From Meconema thalassinum (lineage: Eukaryota; Arthropoda; Insecta; Orthoptera; Tettigoniidae): a DNA stretch of 64,000 nt. This document shows, piece by piece, positions 63,440-64,000 of this stretch. Position 1 is the first letter of the stretch, and the number at the start of each line of letters is the position of its first letter. The stretch covers positions 225,082,467-225,146,466 of the forward strand of contig OX336388.2 of the NCBI GenBank assembly GCA_946902985.2, written 5' to 3'. The notes below the pieces were generated by a model that saw only the letters and a list, made by a program, of their open reading frames with translations, did no database searches and was not told the origin of the DNA. The translations under genes were made by a program, and so were the position numbers.

Positions 63440-63510
63440 AACAAGATGTTCACGAAAGAACATATAGCCTACTTTCTCCTAAATGTATGGGTATAGTTAT
63501 AACCCTTTGT
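63440..63510 (-). mobile_element. Helentron-like element, family B, hairpin-end fragment B4
   Basis: AACAAGATGTTCACGAAAGA then ACATATAGCCTACTTTCTCC, followed by AATGTATGGGTATAGTTATA, the first ~70 bp of the family B hairpin end. Joined without spacer to copy A5. Confidence 0.6.
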
Positions 63511-64000
63511 CTTCATCATCTCCTAATATCTTCCAATTCGAAGTGCAAATTGGCACACTGGATTTGAGGAGTGGCGTTCAAATAATTTACCCCAGCATTT
63601 TGCAATTTCATCAGTAAACACTCCAAACAACGTAGGTATTCAGTTTATTAACACCGACTACTTACAATAATTTAAACTTCGTTGCTCTAAACGTATCACT
63701 GGGAGAAACATATTTAATATAACTATTACACAGCTAATTTGTAATCGCGCACGGCTAACGAGAAAGACAGGCCATGGCGCGTAAACAAAACCCTTCTGTG
63801 ACATAGGCAATGTACCGGTACTGCTTGATGATGCTTGTACGTTTAAGTCGAGAGCAATTCATAAGCAGCAGAAATGCAATATTTTATATCAATCTTCATA
63901 AAATGGACGCAGTTTAGATGTTCCGTGCGTTTTCAAACACGATAAATTATACTGTATAGGTTTGCAAAACTACGCCTATTGAAGTTACTCCTTACAAAAA
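63511..64000. other. Unassigned sequence
   Basis: No gene or repeat recognised up to the window end. Confidence 0.4.

Overview
This window is eukaryotic, almost certainly arthropod and most plausibly an insect with a large repeat-rich genome. That is inferred from mariner, hAT, Helitron and Helentron-like elements, APE/RT non-LTR retrotransposons with trinucleotide tails, and several tRNA-headed SINE families. I found no host protein-coding gene, no genuine tRNA or rRNA gene, and no bacterial-type operon or CRISPR. What can be recognised is mobile DNA, its decay products, and tandem arrays grown from it; perhaps a quarter remains anonymous intergenic DNA.

Layout. 1-2440: a Helentron-like piece, an unclassified dispersed repeat (R1) and tRNA-SINEs. 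2440-9930: a nest in which a SINE (2511-6366, 11-bp target duplication) carries a 3.5-kb RTE-like LINE in its (ATT)n tail, next to a hAT element (6386-9876) that itself holds a 2.7-kb Helentron-like element with an internal ~292-bp tandem array. 10.3-15.2 kb: SINEs, a Helitron junction, a palindromic mariner derivative (12883-13542) and a SINE with a 5S rRNA-like head (13566-13805). 15.9-20.2 kb: Helentron-like element, decayed LINE, second R1 copy, internally deleted mariner. 20.5-22.2 kb: 117-bp minisatellite. 22.7-31.9 kb: two opposed (GAAA)n/(CTTT)n arrays joined to ~270-300-bp inverted arms; the right array is a 4.3-kb compound satellite ending in a broken mariner. 32-42 kb: LINE fragments, SINEs, a CGTTAC-phased minisatellite (35.9-36.2 kb) and a long inverted repeat. 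42.3-44.1 kb: the last codons of a LINE ORF amplified in frame into about 38 copies of a 45-bp unit. 44.9-49.7 kb: two Helitrons, LINE 3' ends, (CTTT)n with a SINE inside. 50-64 kb: LINE fragments, Helentron-like elements of three families, SINEs, and a hAT MITE with a perfect 8-bp target duplication.

The most unusual items are the LINE-tail satellite at 42317-44030 and a set of three element families (A, B, C; about 12 kb in all). These families have unrelated cores but share ends: a subterminal AGCCTA-type inverted repeat plus a terminal hairpin whose stem differs between families in a compensatory way. This matches the architecture known for DINE-1/HINE (non-autonomous Helentrons). LINE ORFs are the only substantial real coding sequence. 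The long open frames in the 45-bp, 117-bp and CTTT arrays are artefacts of period length and composition, except for the one frame of the 45-bp array that continues the LINE protein.
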